NCBI RefSeq assembly: GCF_000377505.1
Contig: NZ_KB898185.1
Location: 620,001-684,000 of the forward strand
Direction of reading: 5' to 3'
DNA from: Paenibacillus massiliensis 2301065 = DSM 16942
Lineage (GTDB): Bacteria; Bacillota; Bacilli; Paenibacillales; Paenibacillaceae
Length of the DNA: 64,000 bases
Part shown: one piece after another, positions 9,713 through 17,747 of the stretch
Layout of the letters: each line of letters starts with the position of its first letter
Position numbering within the stretch: position 1 is the first letter of the stretch
Position numbers and translations under genes: made by a program
The notes under the pieces: generated by a model
What the model was told of the DNA's origin: nothing
Databases searched by the model: none
What the model saw: only the letters and a program-made list of their open reading frames with translations

Positions 9713-11320
9713 TTATTGGCCTTTCATAGCCTTATAGGCTGCCGTACGCTCGTCCAGAATGGCCTGTCCACCACTTGCCATATAGTCTTTGAGCATCGAA
9801 TCAAAGGTAGCATCGAACTGATCCGCCTTCACCATCGCAGTCTTCACGATAATTTCCTGATACTTGTCAGCCAGTGTTGTGCCATATTTAGCCTCTGATT
9901 CAATCGGGTGACCAAAGCGAACCTGCTGGATATTGTCCACATTCGAGATTTCAACTGACTTACGCATATCCTCTTGATAGACGTCCATCGTCTGTGCGAT
10001 ATAAGCCGCTTCATTCTTGGCATCGTCTCCTGCGAACTTACCGTTTACGATGATAGCCAGGTCTCCAAAATTGTAGAGACGGTTCTTCGCTTCATCTGTC
10101 GCATCGGACTTCACTACAGGCACGCCATCCTTCATGACATAGTTCTCATTTTCAATACCAAATTGAATGTCGAACAAATTGCTATCCGAGGCCATCCAAT
10201 CCAGATACTTCAGCGCAGCCTCCACATTTTCACTGGATTTCGGAATCATGACGTACATTGCATTTGGTGCATAGGCCGGCTTGGAATGCTTGCCCTCAGA
10301 GTCTGTGAAAGCATCGACAGGCGTCATGACAGCTCCAGGAACGTTCTTCTGCAAATTCTCATAGGTGCCGTTGTACGGGAAGTACATTTCGCCTGCATCA
10401 TCCGTGTAGAATCCGACATTACCATTCTGAACATCTTGCCACAGCTGCTTCTTGTCCTTATCCAGACCGAAGTCCTTGCTGATTAGCCCCTCATTATAGA
10501 GATTGTTCAGGAATTTCATGGCATCCTTGAAGCCTGGCAGCAAGGTTGGGTAATCGCTGGACCCGAGTTGCTGAGTCAGAGTGTAGCGTTGCTCCTCCGT
10601 AAGCGGCTGGATGAACGACCAGATTAACGGATCATATTGAGCGGGAGCCAGGCTCATACCGAACGGAATGGCTTTGCCACCTGTATTTCCCGGGTCCTGT
10701 TCTTTAAATGCCTTAAGGGTGCTGTGCAGCTCCTCTGTTGTCTGTGGAACTGGCATATTCAGCTTGTCCAGCCAATCCTGGCGAACATATCCTGCATACT
10801 TGCCCAGTACAAGACGTTTTCCAGGAATCGCGAACTGTCTTCCGTCATACTGACCATATGCCAGCGTCTCCTCTCCCAGAAACTTCTTCAGGTTCGGTGC
10901 ATGCTGATCCAGTAGCTCAGTGAGGTCTGTCAGACCACCTTGTTCGGCATAACGGTTGAAGGTACCCGAATCGTAGGTGAAGACAATATCTGGCACTTCA
11001 CTTTTACTGGCCATGAGAACATTCAGCTTTTGTGTCTCTTCTGAGCGCGGCACAGGTACGAATTGCACCTTAATATTGTTCGGATCGCCGAATCTCTCCT
11101 GAATGAGGTTGGTCAAATAGCTGTCTGTTATCGTATAGCCTGCAGGAGTATTCCCCCGATCAAACAGCTCTACCTTTAATGTAGTAGCTCCAGCAGAGCC
11201 TCCATTCCCAGTGGAGGACTGTCCTTCAGTAGCTCCGCCACACGCCGAGATGAGCATCGTGGATGCGAGTACAGTCGCCATCAGAGGACCCGACCATTTC
11301 TTGGACCAACCTTTTGTCAT
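9713..11320 (-). CDS. Extracellular sugar-binding lipoprotein of importer 1
   Basis: Captures an oligosaccharide outside the membrane and delivers it to the permeases at 7.5-9.3 kb. A signal peptide ends in the lipobox LISAC, giving a lipid-anchored cysteine. A serine/glycine-rich tether and a large type-2 periplasmic-binding fold of about 490 residues follow, resembling the LplA/YtcQ group. The ATG at 11320 is preferred over the GTG at 11326, because it lies 8 nt behind AAAGGTG. It is the first gene of the operon. The ligand is unknown; the lyase-like gene in the operon hints at a uronic-acid-containing glycan. Confidence 0.92.
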   Translation of the reverse strand: MTKGWSKKWSGPLMATVLASTMLISACGGATEGQSSTGNGGSAGATTLKVELFDRGNTPAGYTITDSYLTNLIQERFGDPNNIKVQFVPVPRSEETQKLNVLMASKSEVPDIVFTYDSGTFNRYAEQGGLTDLTELLDQHAPNLKKFLGEETLAYGQYDGRQFAIPGKRLVLGKYAGYVRQDWLDKLNMPVPQTTEELHSTLKAFKEQDPGNTGGKAIPFGMSLAPAQYDPLIWSFIQPLTEEQRYTLTQQLGSSDYPTLLPGFKDAMKFLNNLYNEGLISKDFGLDKDKKQLWQDVQNGNVGFYTDDAGEMYFPYNGTYENLQKNVPGAVMTPVDAFTDSEGKHSKPAYAPNAMYVMIPKSSENVEAALKYLDWMASDSNLFDIQFGIENENYVMKDGVPVVKSDATDEAKNRLYNFGDLAIIVNGKFAGDDAKNEAAYIAQTMDVYQEDMRKSVEISNVDNIQQVRFGHPIESEAKYGTTLADKYQEIIVKTAMVKADQFDATFDSMLKDYMASGGQAILDERTAAYKAMKGQ

Positions 11321-11473
11321 GAACACATCACCTTTCCCCTTTTAAATAATAGGATGCCTTCTGTGCTTTCTGTCATCTCCAGCAGCTCGCCTTATAGGCA
11401 TCGAACTCTAATCGCTTGCTTGTATACGCCAGCGCCTTTGATGTTAACAAGTATCACACAGAAAAACAAAAAT

Positions 11474-11570
11474 GCACAATAAACTATTTTCAAATCATTT
11501 TTAAAAGCGAAATTTTATTGATTTAGGTCATATTTATTCACATATAAACTGTTGTCCCGTGCAATAAACT
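11474..11570 (-). promoter_or_regulatory. Two related 12-bp sites upstream of importer 1
   Basis: GCACAATAAACT at 11474-11485 and GTGCAATAAACT at 11559-11570 lie in the same orientation, 85 bp apart (about eight helical turns), in the AT-rich 309-bp region before the binding-protein gene. This arrangement is what a dimeric AraC-type regulator with two DNA-binding arms would use. A possible but weak -35/-10 pair lies between the nearer site and the gene. The regulator is inferred, not shown. Confidence 0.4.
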
Positions 11571-11629
11571 TGTTTCCATATACATTTTATGTCACATTAT
11601 ATTACATTATATGAGTATTTCGAAACATA

Positions 11630-13081
11630 CTAAGAATGAACTCTCAATCTCCCCCATACTTGACTCAACTGCACGATTCCTTCTTCGATTCGCTCCTCAT
11701 CCATGCCGGCAAAGCCGATGATGAATTCACGCCGTTCCTGATGCCTTGTCCCATGCCAGGTATAAGCTGAGGAGGCAACGTGAATGCCTGCCATTCTGGC
11801 TAGCTGCAGCAGCTCAGCTTCTGTATGCTCCATATGTACCCTCAGCACGATATGAAAGCCCGCATTCTGTCCAATAACCTCTCCCCAGCCTGCAAAATGC
11901 TGCTTGATCGCCTCCACAAGAATATCGTGCTTACGGCGATAGATCTTTCGCATTTTACGAATATGCTGCTCCAGGTAACCACGCTTCATGAATAGCTCCA
12001 TCGCGCATTGGTGAATCCGAGAAGCAGATTGCTCGAATAACAGCTCGTATTGTAGGGCCCGGAATGCTTCCATCAGTTCAGGAGGCAGCACCATATAATG
12101 CAGGGATAAGGCCGGCGCCATAATCTGAGAGAAGCCTCCCATATAGATAACTCGACTCGACTCCATCCAGCCCTGCAGAGACGGAATGGGACGACCGTGA
12201 TAACGAAATTCTCCATCATAATCGTCTTCAATAATATATCCCTGCTGCTGCTGAGCCCATTCCAGTAATTGCAGACGTTTACTGACCGACATAACCATCC
12301 CCTGAGGATATTGATGGGATGGTGTTACCGCTACTAGCGTTGCTTCACTGGCAAGCAGTCTACTAACATCCATTCCGTCAGGCTCTAGCGGGATTCGCTC
12401 CAGCTGGTAGCCCATCCGGCGAAAGGCCGCCGCTATAAGCGGGTAGCCCGGGTTCTCCAAGCCTATGACACTGTATCTGTCCTGCAATAGCATGGCTAGA
12501 AAGACCAATAAAGTCATTTGGTCAGCTGCAACGACGATATGATCCGGGTTGGTACGTACACCGCGAAAATGCTCCAAATAGGTACAAATCTCCTTGCGCA
12601 ATCCAAGCTCTCCCTGCGGATCGCCATAGAACAGCACGTCTGGTGACTGCTGCATGACCTCTGCGGTCACCCTGCGCCATTGTATATGGGGAAATCGACT
12701 AAAATCATTACGTGACAAATGAAAATCATAGGTGTATTCTCGCTGTGGTCGCAGAGGATTTGGCACGAATGACTTTAGAGCGGGCGTATCTGCGCTGGAA
12801 TAGTTCCAAGTCCGGGTACCAAGACGAGCGTAATCCTCTGGCAATGGAAGCACATGATAACCACTTCGATTTCGTGCCTCGACGAATCCTTCAGCGACTA
12901 GCTGCTGATAAGCCATTTCGACTGGCGTCGTACTGATGCCGAGTGTGTCCGCGCATTGACGGACGGAGGGGAGACGAGTGCTCACCTCCCAAGCTCCTAA
13001 TACAATCTGTTCCTTCATATAATCATAAAGCTGAATATAGAGTGGGGAGTCCGGTTCAAATCGAATGCCTGCCAATATCAT
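11630..13081 (-). CDS. MocR/GntR-type regulator lacking the PLP lysine
   Basis: A fusion of an N-terminal GntR winged helix (about 10-78, with the recognition segment LPSVRQCADTLGIS) to a fold-type-I aminotransferase-like domain (about 110-480). In working MocR proteins such as GabR and PdxR, a lysine in a GTFSK-like motif binds pyridoxal phosphate. Here the motif reads GGFSQ, putting glutamine 319 at that place. Other cofactor-pocket features remain, including EDDYDGEF (285-292) and SHQYPQG. The protein can still be a repressor or activator but cannot form the usual internal aldimine. It is divergent from the GNAT gene at 13221, the typical arrangement for a MocR target. Confidence 0.88.
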   Translation of the reverse strand: MILAGIRFEPDSPLYIQLYDYMKEQIVLGAWEVSTRLPSVRQCADTLGISTTPVEMAYQQLVAEGFVEARNRSGYHVLPLPEDYARLGTRTWNYSSADTPALKSFVPNPLRPQREYTYDFHLSRNDFSRFPHIQWRRVTAEVMQQSPDVLFYGDPQGELGLRKEICTYLEHFRGVRTNPDHIVVAADQMTLLVFLAMLLQDRYSVIGLENPGYPLIAAAFRRMGYQLERIPLEPDGMDVSRLLASEATLVAVTPSHQYPQGMVMSVSKRLQLLEWAQQQQGYIIEDDYDGEFRYHGRPIPSLQGWMESSRVIYMGGFSQIMAPALSLHYMVLPPELMEAFRALQYELLFEQSASRIHQCAMELFMKRGYLEQHIRKMRKIYRRKHDILVEAIKQHFAGWGEVIGQNAGFHIVLRVHMEHTEAELLQLARMAGIHVASSAYTWHGTRHQERREFIIGFAGMDEERIEEGIVQLSQVWGRLRVHS

Positions 13082-13127
13082 AGTGATCCTCCATACATCT
13101 GTCCTTTAGTTTTTATTCAATCTGACT

Positions 13128-13157
13128 ATTTCTGAGTATACAGAAATCCATTATAGT
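13128..13157 (+). promoter_or_regulatory. Probable operator and promoter of the GNAT gene
   Basis: A perfect 7-bp inverted repeat with a 6-bp spacer (ATTTCTG at 13128-13134, CAGAAAT at 13141-13147) precedes a -10-like TATAGT at 13152-13157. The -35 region falls inside the repeat, so a bound regulator would control the promoter. The divergent MocR protein is the obvious candidate. Confidence 0.5.
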
Positions 13158-13220
13158 AATGGAGTCTGGACATGCAGGAACCATTAATGGGCTTATTTCT
13201 ATTACGGAGGGAAAATATAT

Positions 13221-13793
13221 ATGAGCAAGTGGATCGATGATGAAGCTACAAAGGACTTGCGCTTGGTCCAAGGGAAGAAGGTATATCTACGCCCGGTCGA
13301 GGTCGAGGATGCGAGGATGTACTATAGCACTTTGAATGATCCAGATATGCGTAGACTGACAGGTACCCAGGCTGTCTTCTCCCTTGCACGAGTGCAGAGC
13401 TATCTGGATCGCAAAGTCACCGATACCTCATCCGTGCTGCTGTGGATCGGACTGCAGGATACAAACGAGCTGATTGGGGATATTGCCCTTCAGGATATCG
13501 ACACCACGAATCGGAATGCGAATCTGCGGATTGCGATCGGCAATGCAGACCACCAGGGGAAAGGCTATGGCAGTGAAGCCATTCGGCTACTACTGGGCTA
13601 TGGCTTTGGCATTTTGAATCTGCACCGCATTGAGCTGAATGTATTCAGCTATAACGATCGGGCCATTCATGTGTATGAAAAGGCAGGCTTTGTACGGGAA
13701 GGAGTGCAGCGACAAGTCCTCTATTACGATCATGCCTACCACGATTCCATCTGGATGAGCATACTTGCGGATGAATTCCGCCAACAAGGCTGA
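13221..13793 (+). CDS. GNAT N-acetyltransferase, RimJ/RimL-like
   Basis: Transfers an acetyl group from acetyl-CoA to an amine, either a small molecule or a protein N-terminus. The 190-residue protein has the GNAT core at about 18-180. The acetyl-CoA loop is seen at NADHQGKGYGSEA, and the family-typical NLHRIELNVFSYNDRAIHVYEKAGF follows. The start has an excellent ribosome binding site (GGAGGG, 9 nt). The gene faces the MocR regulator across 139 bp and ends in a strong terminator. The substrate is unknown; antibiotic acetylation is possible but unsupported. Confidence 0.88.
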   Translation: MSKWIDDEATKDLRLVQGKKVYLRPVEVEDARMYYSTLNDPDMRRLTGTQAVFSLARVQSYLDRKVTDTSSVLLWIGLQDTNELIGDIALQDIDTTNRNANLRIAIGNADHQGKGYGSEAIRLLLGYGFGILNLHRIELNVFSYNDRAIHVYEKAGFVREGVQRQVLYYDHAYHDSIWMSILADEFRQQG

Positions 13794-13810
13794 GTCCAAA
13801 TACTACGAGG

Positions 13811-13840
13811 TCCCGAGAGCCCTGTTCTCGGGGCTTTTTT
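13811..13840 (+). terminator. Rho-independent terminator of the GNAT gene
   Basis: CCCGAGA at 13812-13818 pairs with TCTCGGG at 13826-13832, followed by GGC and six T residues. It isolates the GNAT gene from importer 2. Confidence 0.88.
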
Positions 13841-13937
13841 GCCCATCAAGGTTCATTTTGTACACTCCGATCCACATCCTTCACATTAGAAAAATATACT
13901 TTTGTTCACCAACCACGAAAGGCTTCACTTCCCAAAC

Positions 13938-13951
13938 TGTATGCGCTTACA
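13938..13951 (+). promoter_or_regulatory. Possible CcpA (cre) site before importer 2
   Basis: TGTATGCGCTTACA resembles the catabolite-response element, matching the GCGCTTACA half exactly and departing in the left arm. It lies about 160 bp before the first gene of importer 2, in a 315-bp intergenic stretch that holds no gene. Glucose repression is inferred. Confidence 0.45.
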
Positions 13952-14108
13952 TAATAATGAACATACGCTACTTCTGCTTGCATCACCACGGCTCCACATC
14001 TGATAGCAGCTGGGCGAGCATGAAATCACACGAGTGAACTCTTTTTACTCACTATTCGTCTTCATGCTACTTCTACTCTGTCTACATACCAGAAAGGAGT
14101 GACCTGCA

Positions 14109-15101
14109 TTGACCCCTGCCTCCAAGCAAGCCGTTCATTTGCCTGCAGATGCCTCCCTCCCCGTCCCTACGCCCAAAGTCGGGAGACTCCGAGGCTTCCT
14201 GCTGGAGCTACGACGAAATCACATCCTGTTCCTGATGCTGCTACCGACCTTGATCTTCTTCTTCATTAATTCCTATCTCCCTATGGTCGGGATCTATTAC
14301 GCCTTCACCCAGTTCGATTTCAATACCAGCTTGTTCAATGCTCAGTTCGTTGGTCTGCAGAACTTTCAATTTCTATGGCAATCTGGCACCTTGACCAAGC
14401 TGACGCTGAACACGGTCGGCTATAATGCCGCCTTTATTCTGCTCGGCAATACGATGGCGATCGCCTTCGCCATTATGCTCAATGAGCTGCGGACTCGCTG
14501 GTTCAAGCGTCTGGCTCAATCCGTCATGTTCCTGCCCTACTTCGTATCCTTCGTGATCCTGAGTGTCATTGTGTATAATCTTTTCAATTATGAGAGCGGA
14601 TTCCTCAATACGATGCTTCAGCAGCTCGGGAGCGAGCCCGTTGACGTGTACAACAAGCCTTGGGTATGGATATTCCTGATTATCTTCTTCTACCTATGGA
14701 AGAACCTTGGCTACAGCACGGTCATCTATCTGGCAGCCATTGTCGGTATTAATGAAGAATATTATGAAGCCGCCAAAATGGATGGAGCGAATATCTGGCA
14801 GCGAGTCTGGTACATTACCGTGCCCATGCTCAAGTCCACCTTCATCGTCCTGCTACTATTCGCACTCGGCAGTATTATGAAGGGACAATTCGACCTGTTC
14901 TATCAGCTTATTGGCAACAACGGGATGCTGTACAATACGACTGACATTCTGGATACCTACGTATACCGTTCACTCAAGGTTACCTTTGATGTGGGGATGG
15001 CTACGGCCGCCGGTGTGTATCAATCTCTGTTCGGCTTCGTGCTAATCATGACCGTCAATTATATCATTCGCAAGATTAATGATGAATACGCCTTATTCTA
15101 G
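14109..15101 (+). CDS. Sugar ABC importer permease, LplB type (importer 2)
   Basis: First gene of a plus-strand importer operon. The 330-residue protein has an N-terminal cytoplasmic tail of about 35 residues, six TM helices and the EAA loop (EEYYEAAKMDGANIWQRVWY). It starts with TTG at 14109, placed 7 nt after an AAAGGAGTG ribosome binding site; no better start exists downstream without losing the family N-terminus. It is followed after 18 bp by the second permease. As for the other importers here, no ATPase gene accompanies it. Confidence 0.92.
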   Translation: MTPASKQAVHLPADASLPVPTPKVGRLRGFLLELRRNHILFLMLLPTLIFFFINSYLPMVGIYYAFTQFDFNTSLFNAQFVGLQNFQFLWQSGTLTKLTLNTVGYNAAFILLGNTMAIAFAIMLNELRTRWFKRLAQSVMFLPYFVSFVILSVIVYNLFNYESGFLNTMLQQLGSEPVDVYNKPWVWIFLIIFFYLWKNLGYSTVIYLAAIVGINEEYYEAAKMDGANIWQRVWYITVPMLKSTFIVLLLFALGSIMKGQFDLFYQLIGNNGMLYNTTDILDTYVYRSLKVTFDVGMATAAGVYQSLFGFVLIMTVNYIIRKINDEYALF

Positions 15102-15119
15102 GAAAGGAGTTCCCTTGCC

Positions 15120-16013
15120 ATGACTATTAAAGAGGAGCTTTCCAGTCGTATTTTCCAATGGATATCCTACTTGTTGACCCTTGCAGCAGCCATCGTCTGC
15201 CTGCTTCCCTTTCTGTTCATCCTGTCGGCATCGTTCACGAGCAATGAATCGATCATACGCGATGGCTTCCATTTCATTCCTAAAGAGTTCTCGCTGGAGG
15301 GCTACCGCACCGTGTTCACCTTCCCGGAAGAGGTCCTTCGAGCCTATGGGGTCACCGTCTTCACCACGGTTGTCGGTACGACGCTAGGTCTATTCTTCAT
15401 GACGATGGCTGGCTATGTATTGGCACGCAAGGATTTCAAATATCGTAACAGCCTGTCCTTCTACATTTACTTCACAACCCTGTTTGGCGGTGGTCTTGTG
15501 CCTTGGTACATCCTGCTGACCAAATATTTGGGATTGCTGGACTCGTATGCTGTTCTCATTTTTCCGGGCCTGATGACTCCATTCCTCATCATTCTTATGA
15601 AGAACTTCATTCGTTCCTCGATGCCAGATGAGCTATTCGATTCTGCCAAGATCGATGGGGCGGGTGACTTCAAGATTTATTACAAAATTGTACTGCCACT
15701 GTCCACGCCAGGCATTGCCACCATAGGTCTGTTCCTGGCCCTTGCTTACTGGAATGACTGGTTCTTATCCTCGCTCTTCATCAATGATCCGCACAAGTAC
15801 CAACTGCAGTACTATCTGTACAATGTCGTTAATTCGATGCAGTTCATTGCGCAGATGGGCGCAGGCACAGGAGTCTCTCTCTCGGCGGATATGCCGACCG
15901 AATCCACCAAGATGGCCATGGCCATCGTCGTCACTGGTCCGATCCTGCTACTGTACCCCTTCGTTCAGCGCTACTTCGTCAAGGGACTGACCATCGGTGC
16001 AGTCAAAGGATAA
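15120..16013 (+). CDS. Sugar ABC importer permease, LplC type (importer 2)
   Basis: Partner permease of the gene at 14109. The 297 residues hold six predicted TM helices, an EAA-like loop (DSAKIDGAGDFKIYYKIVLP), and the closing KGLTIGAVKG signature. The ribosome binding site is AAAGGAG within the 18-bp spacer. The sequence is close in style to the importer 3 permease at 43197 (same C-terminal motif), suggesting these two systems are more related to each other than to importer 1. Confidence 0.92.
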   Translation: MTIKEELSSRIFQWISYLLTLAAAIVCLLPFLFILSASFTSNESIIRDGFHFIPKEFSLEGYRTVFTFPEEVLRAYGVTVFTTVVGTTLGLFFMTMAGYVLARKDFKYRNSLSFYIYFTTLFGGGLVPWYILLTKYLGLLDSYAVLIFPGLMTPFLIILMKNFIRSSMPDELFDSAKIDGAGDFKIYYKIVLPLSTPGIATIGLFLALAYWNDWFLSSLFINDPHKYQLQYYLYNVVNSMQFIAQMGAGTGVSLSADMPTESTKMAMAIVVTGPILLLYPFVQRYFVKGLTIGAVKG

Positions 16014-16079
16014 TGGGTCGGATTACCTGTTGTATCGCCAGGTCCAAACATAACTTACGTAACCTAAGGAGGCCTTCCA

Positions 16080-17630
16080 ATGGATTTTTTTCAATACAGC
16101 AAGCCGTATCTGCTTATACTGGTGCCAATGCTGCTCGTCCTCTTTCTGCTGAGCGGCTGCGGTGGTAGTCAAGAGCCACAGAAACCAGGTAATCCTACAG
16201 CCGTTGTCAAGGATGATATGTCCAAGAAAGTGCAGCTGCAATTCTATATGCTGGGAGATGCACCTAAGGAGCTGCCAACGATCGAAGCTGAGATTAACAA
16301 GATGGCGGAGCAGGAGCTCAATGCCACCGTCAAATTCAACTATACGACCTGGACCGATTGGGATCAGAAATACAAGCTGCTTCTATCTTCAGGCCAGCCC
16401 ATTGACTTGATTTTCACAGCCGATTGGACACAATATCAATCCTATGCCAAAAAAGGGGCCTTTCTCCCTCTGGATGAGCTCCTGCCTGAAGCCGCTCCTA
16501 CATTAAATTCATTCGTGCCCAAGGAGATGTGGGATGCCGTCAAGATTGATGGCAAAATCTATACCGTACCTAGCACCTTCAAGGAATATGTCACGAATGG
16601 GTTCGTCTGGCGCGAGGACCTGCGCGAGAAATACAACCTGCCAAAGCCCACGGATCTAGCCAGCTTTGAGGCTTATCTGGATGGTATCCGTCAGCATGAG
16701 CCCAATATGCGTCCCATCTCGCTCAACAGCGATGTCAAAGGCAATCTGCATGATCGCTACACAGAATTGGCCACGAAGAGCGTCGGTGCGCTTCCTTATG
16801 GCATCGGGATCAAATATGAGCAGCCCACCAAGGTATATGCCTATTGGGGCTCCGACGAGCATAAGGAAGAGCTGATTACCTACAAGCGCTGGGCCGACAA
16901 AGGCTTCATTCCGAAGAACGTTCTGAATATTAAGGATACCCTGCAGGATCAGGTGACATCAGGTAAGGCTGCCACCATCTTCGGCGACAATCCGAATCGC
17001 TTCAACGATATGGTCATCAAGCTGAAGTCCTCCCACCCGGATTGGAAGCTGGAATACTATCCATTCCCACTGACGACAGGCTATGCGACACCCGTGCACC
17101 CGATTCATAATGGGTTCGCCATTCCAAAGAGCAGCCCGAATCCTGCTCGAGCGCTGGCCTTCTATGAGAAGCTTGTGACCGACAAGCGTTACAATCTGCT
17201 GACGCAGTATGGAATTGAGGGTACAAATTACACCGTCAAGGATGGCTACTATCAAATGCTGGGGACGAGCGCAAGCAATGGCTTCCCACGCGAGGCCATG
17301 AACGGCTGGGCTTGGCGCAATCCCGAATATATGCTGTTTGATCCAAGCTTTGATAAGGTGAAGGAGATTTTTGCAGAGCTGGACACGATTCAAAAGCCTG
17401 ATATCTATACTGGGTTCGCCGAGGACTACACCACCTATCAAGCTGAGAAGGCTGCCCTGGAGCAAGTGGAGAAGCAATATCTTTATCCACTGCAGGCTGG
17501 GCTTGTAGCTGATCTTAATGAAGGTCTTGAATTATTTATGCAAAAAGCCAAGCAAGCCGGACTAGAGAAGGTGCAAAGCGAGTACACCAAGCAATGGGAA
17601 GCCTATGTGCAGGAAAAGGGAATTCAATAA
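16080..17630 (+). CDS. Extracellular sugar-binding lipoprotein of importer 2
   Basis: Substrate-binding component anchored to the membrane. The signal peptide ends in a lipobox (LLSGC, cysteine at about residue 29), followed by a tether and a solute-binding fold of roughly 460 residues. Motifs such as EAEINKMAEQELNATVKF and WTDWDQKYKLL are shared with the importer 3 lipoprotein at 41623. In this operon the binding protein comes last, the reverse of importer 1. The start at 16080 follows an AAGGAGG site. Ligand unknown. Confidence 0.92.
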   Translation: MDFFQYSKPYLLILVPMLLVLFLLSGCGGSQEPQKPGNPTAVVKDDMSKKVQLQFYMLGDAPKELPTIEAEINKMAEQELNATVKFNYTTWTDWDQKYKLLLSSGQPIDLIFTADWTQYQSYAKKGAFLPLDELLPEAAPTLNSFVPKEMWDAVKIDGKIYTVPSTFKEYVTNGFVWREDLREKYNLPKPTDLASFEAYLDGIRQHEPNMRPISLNSDVKGNLHDRYTELATKSVGALPYGIGIKYEQPTKVYAYWGSDEHKEELITYKRWADKGFIPKNVLNIKDTLQDQVTSGKAATIFGDNPNRFNDMVIKLKSSHPDWKLEYYPFPLTTGYATPVHPIHNGFAIPKSSPNPARALAFYEKLVTDKRYNLLTQYGIEGTNYTVKDGYYQMLGTSASNGFPREAMNGWAWRNPEYMLFDPSFDKVKEIFAELDTIQKPDIYTGFAEDYTTYQAEKAALEQVEKQYLYPLQAGLVADLNEGLELFMQKAKQAGLEKVQSEYTKQWEAYVQEKGIQ

Positions 17631-17681
17631 TCCTCTCAAGTAACGCAGCTATGATAGATCGAACCGATGCTGACCAAAAAT

Positions 17682-17728
17682 AACAGCCGTGCTACGCTCC
17701 ACTTAAGGAGCTGTATTGCACGGCTGTT
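17682..17728. terminator. Shared terminator between importer 2 and the AraC gene
   Basis: AACAGCCGTGC (17682-17692) pairs with GCACGGCTGTT (17718-17728), with an inner GCTCC/GGAGC stem. It lies between two convergent genes. The minus-strand side ends in a TTATTTTT-like tract; the plus side has only a short T stretch, so it may act mainly on the AraC transcript. Confidence 0.75.
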
Positions 17729-17747
17729 GTCTGTAGACTTGCTTGCC

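Noticed and set aside
9974..10486. A 170-residue plus-strand frame opposite the importer 1 lipoprotein
   Set aside because: Antisense to a binding protein with lipobox and family motifs; no independent evidence.
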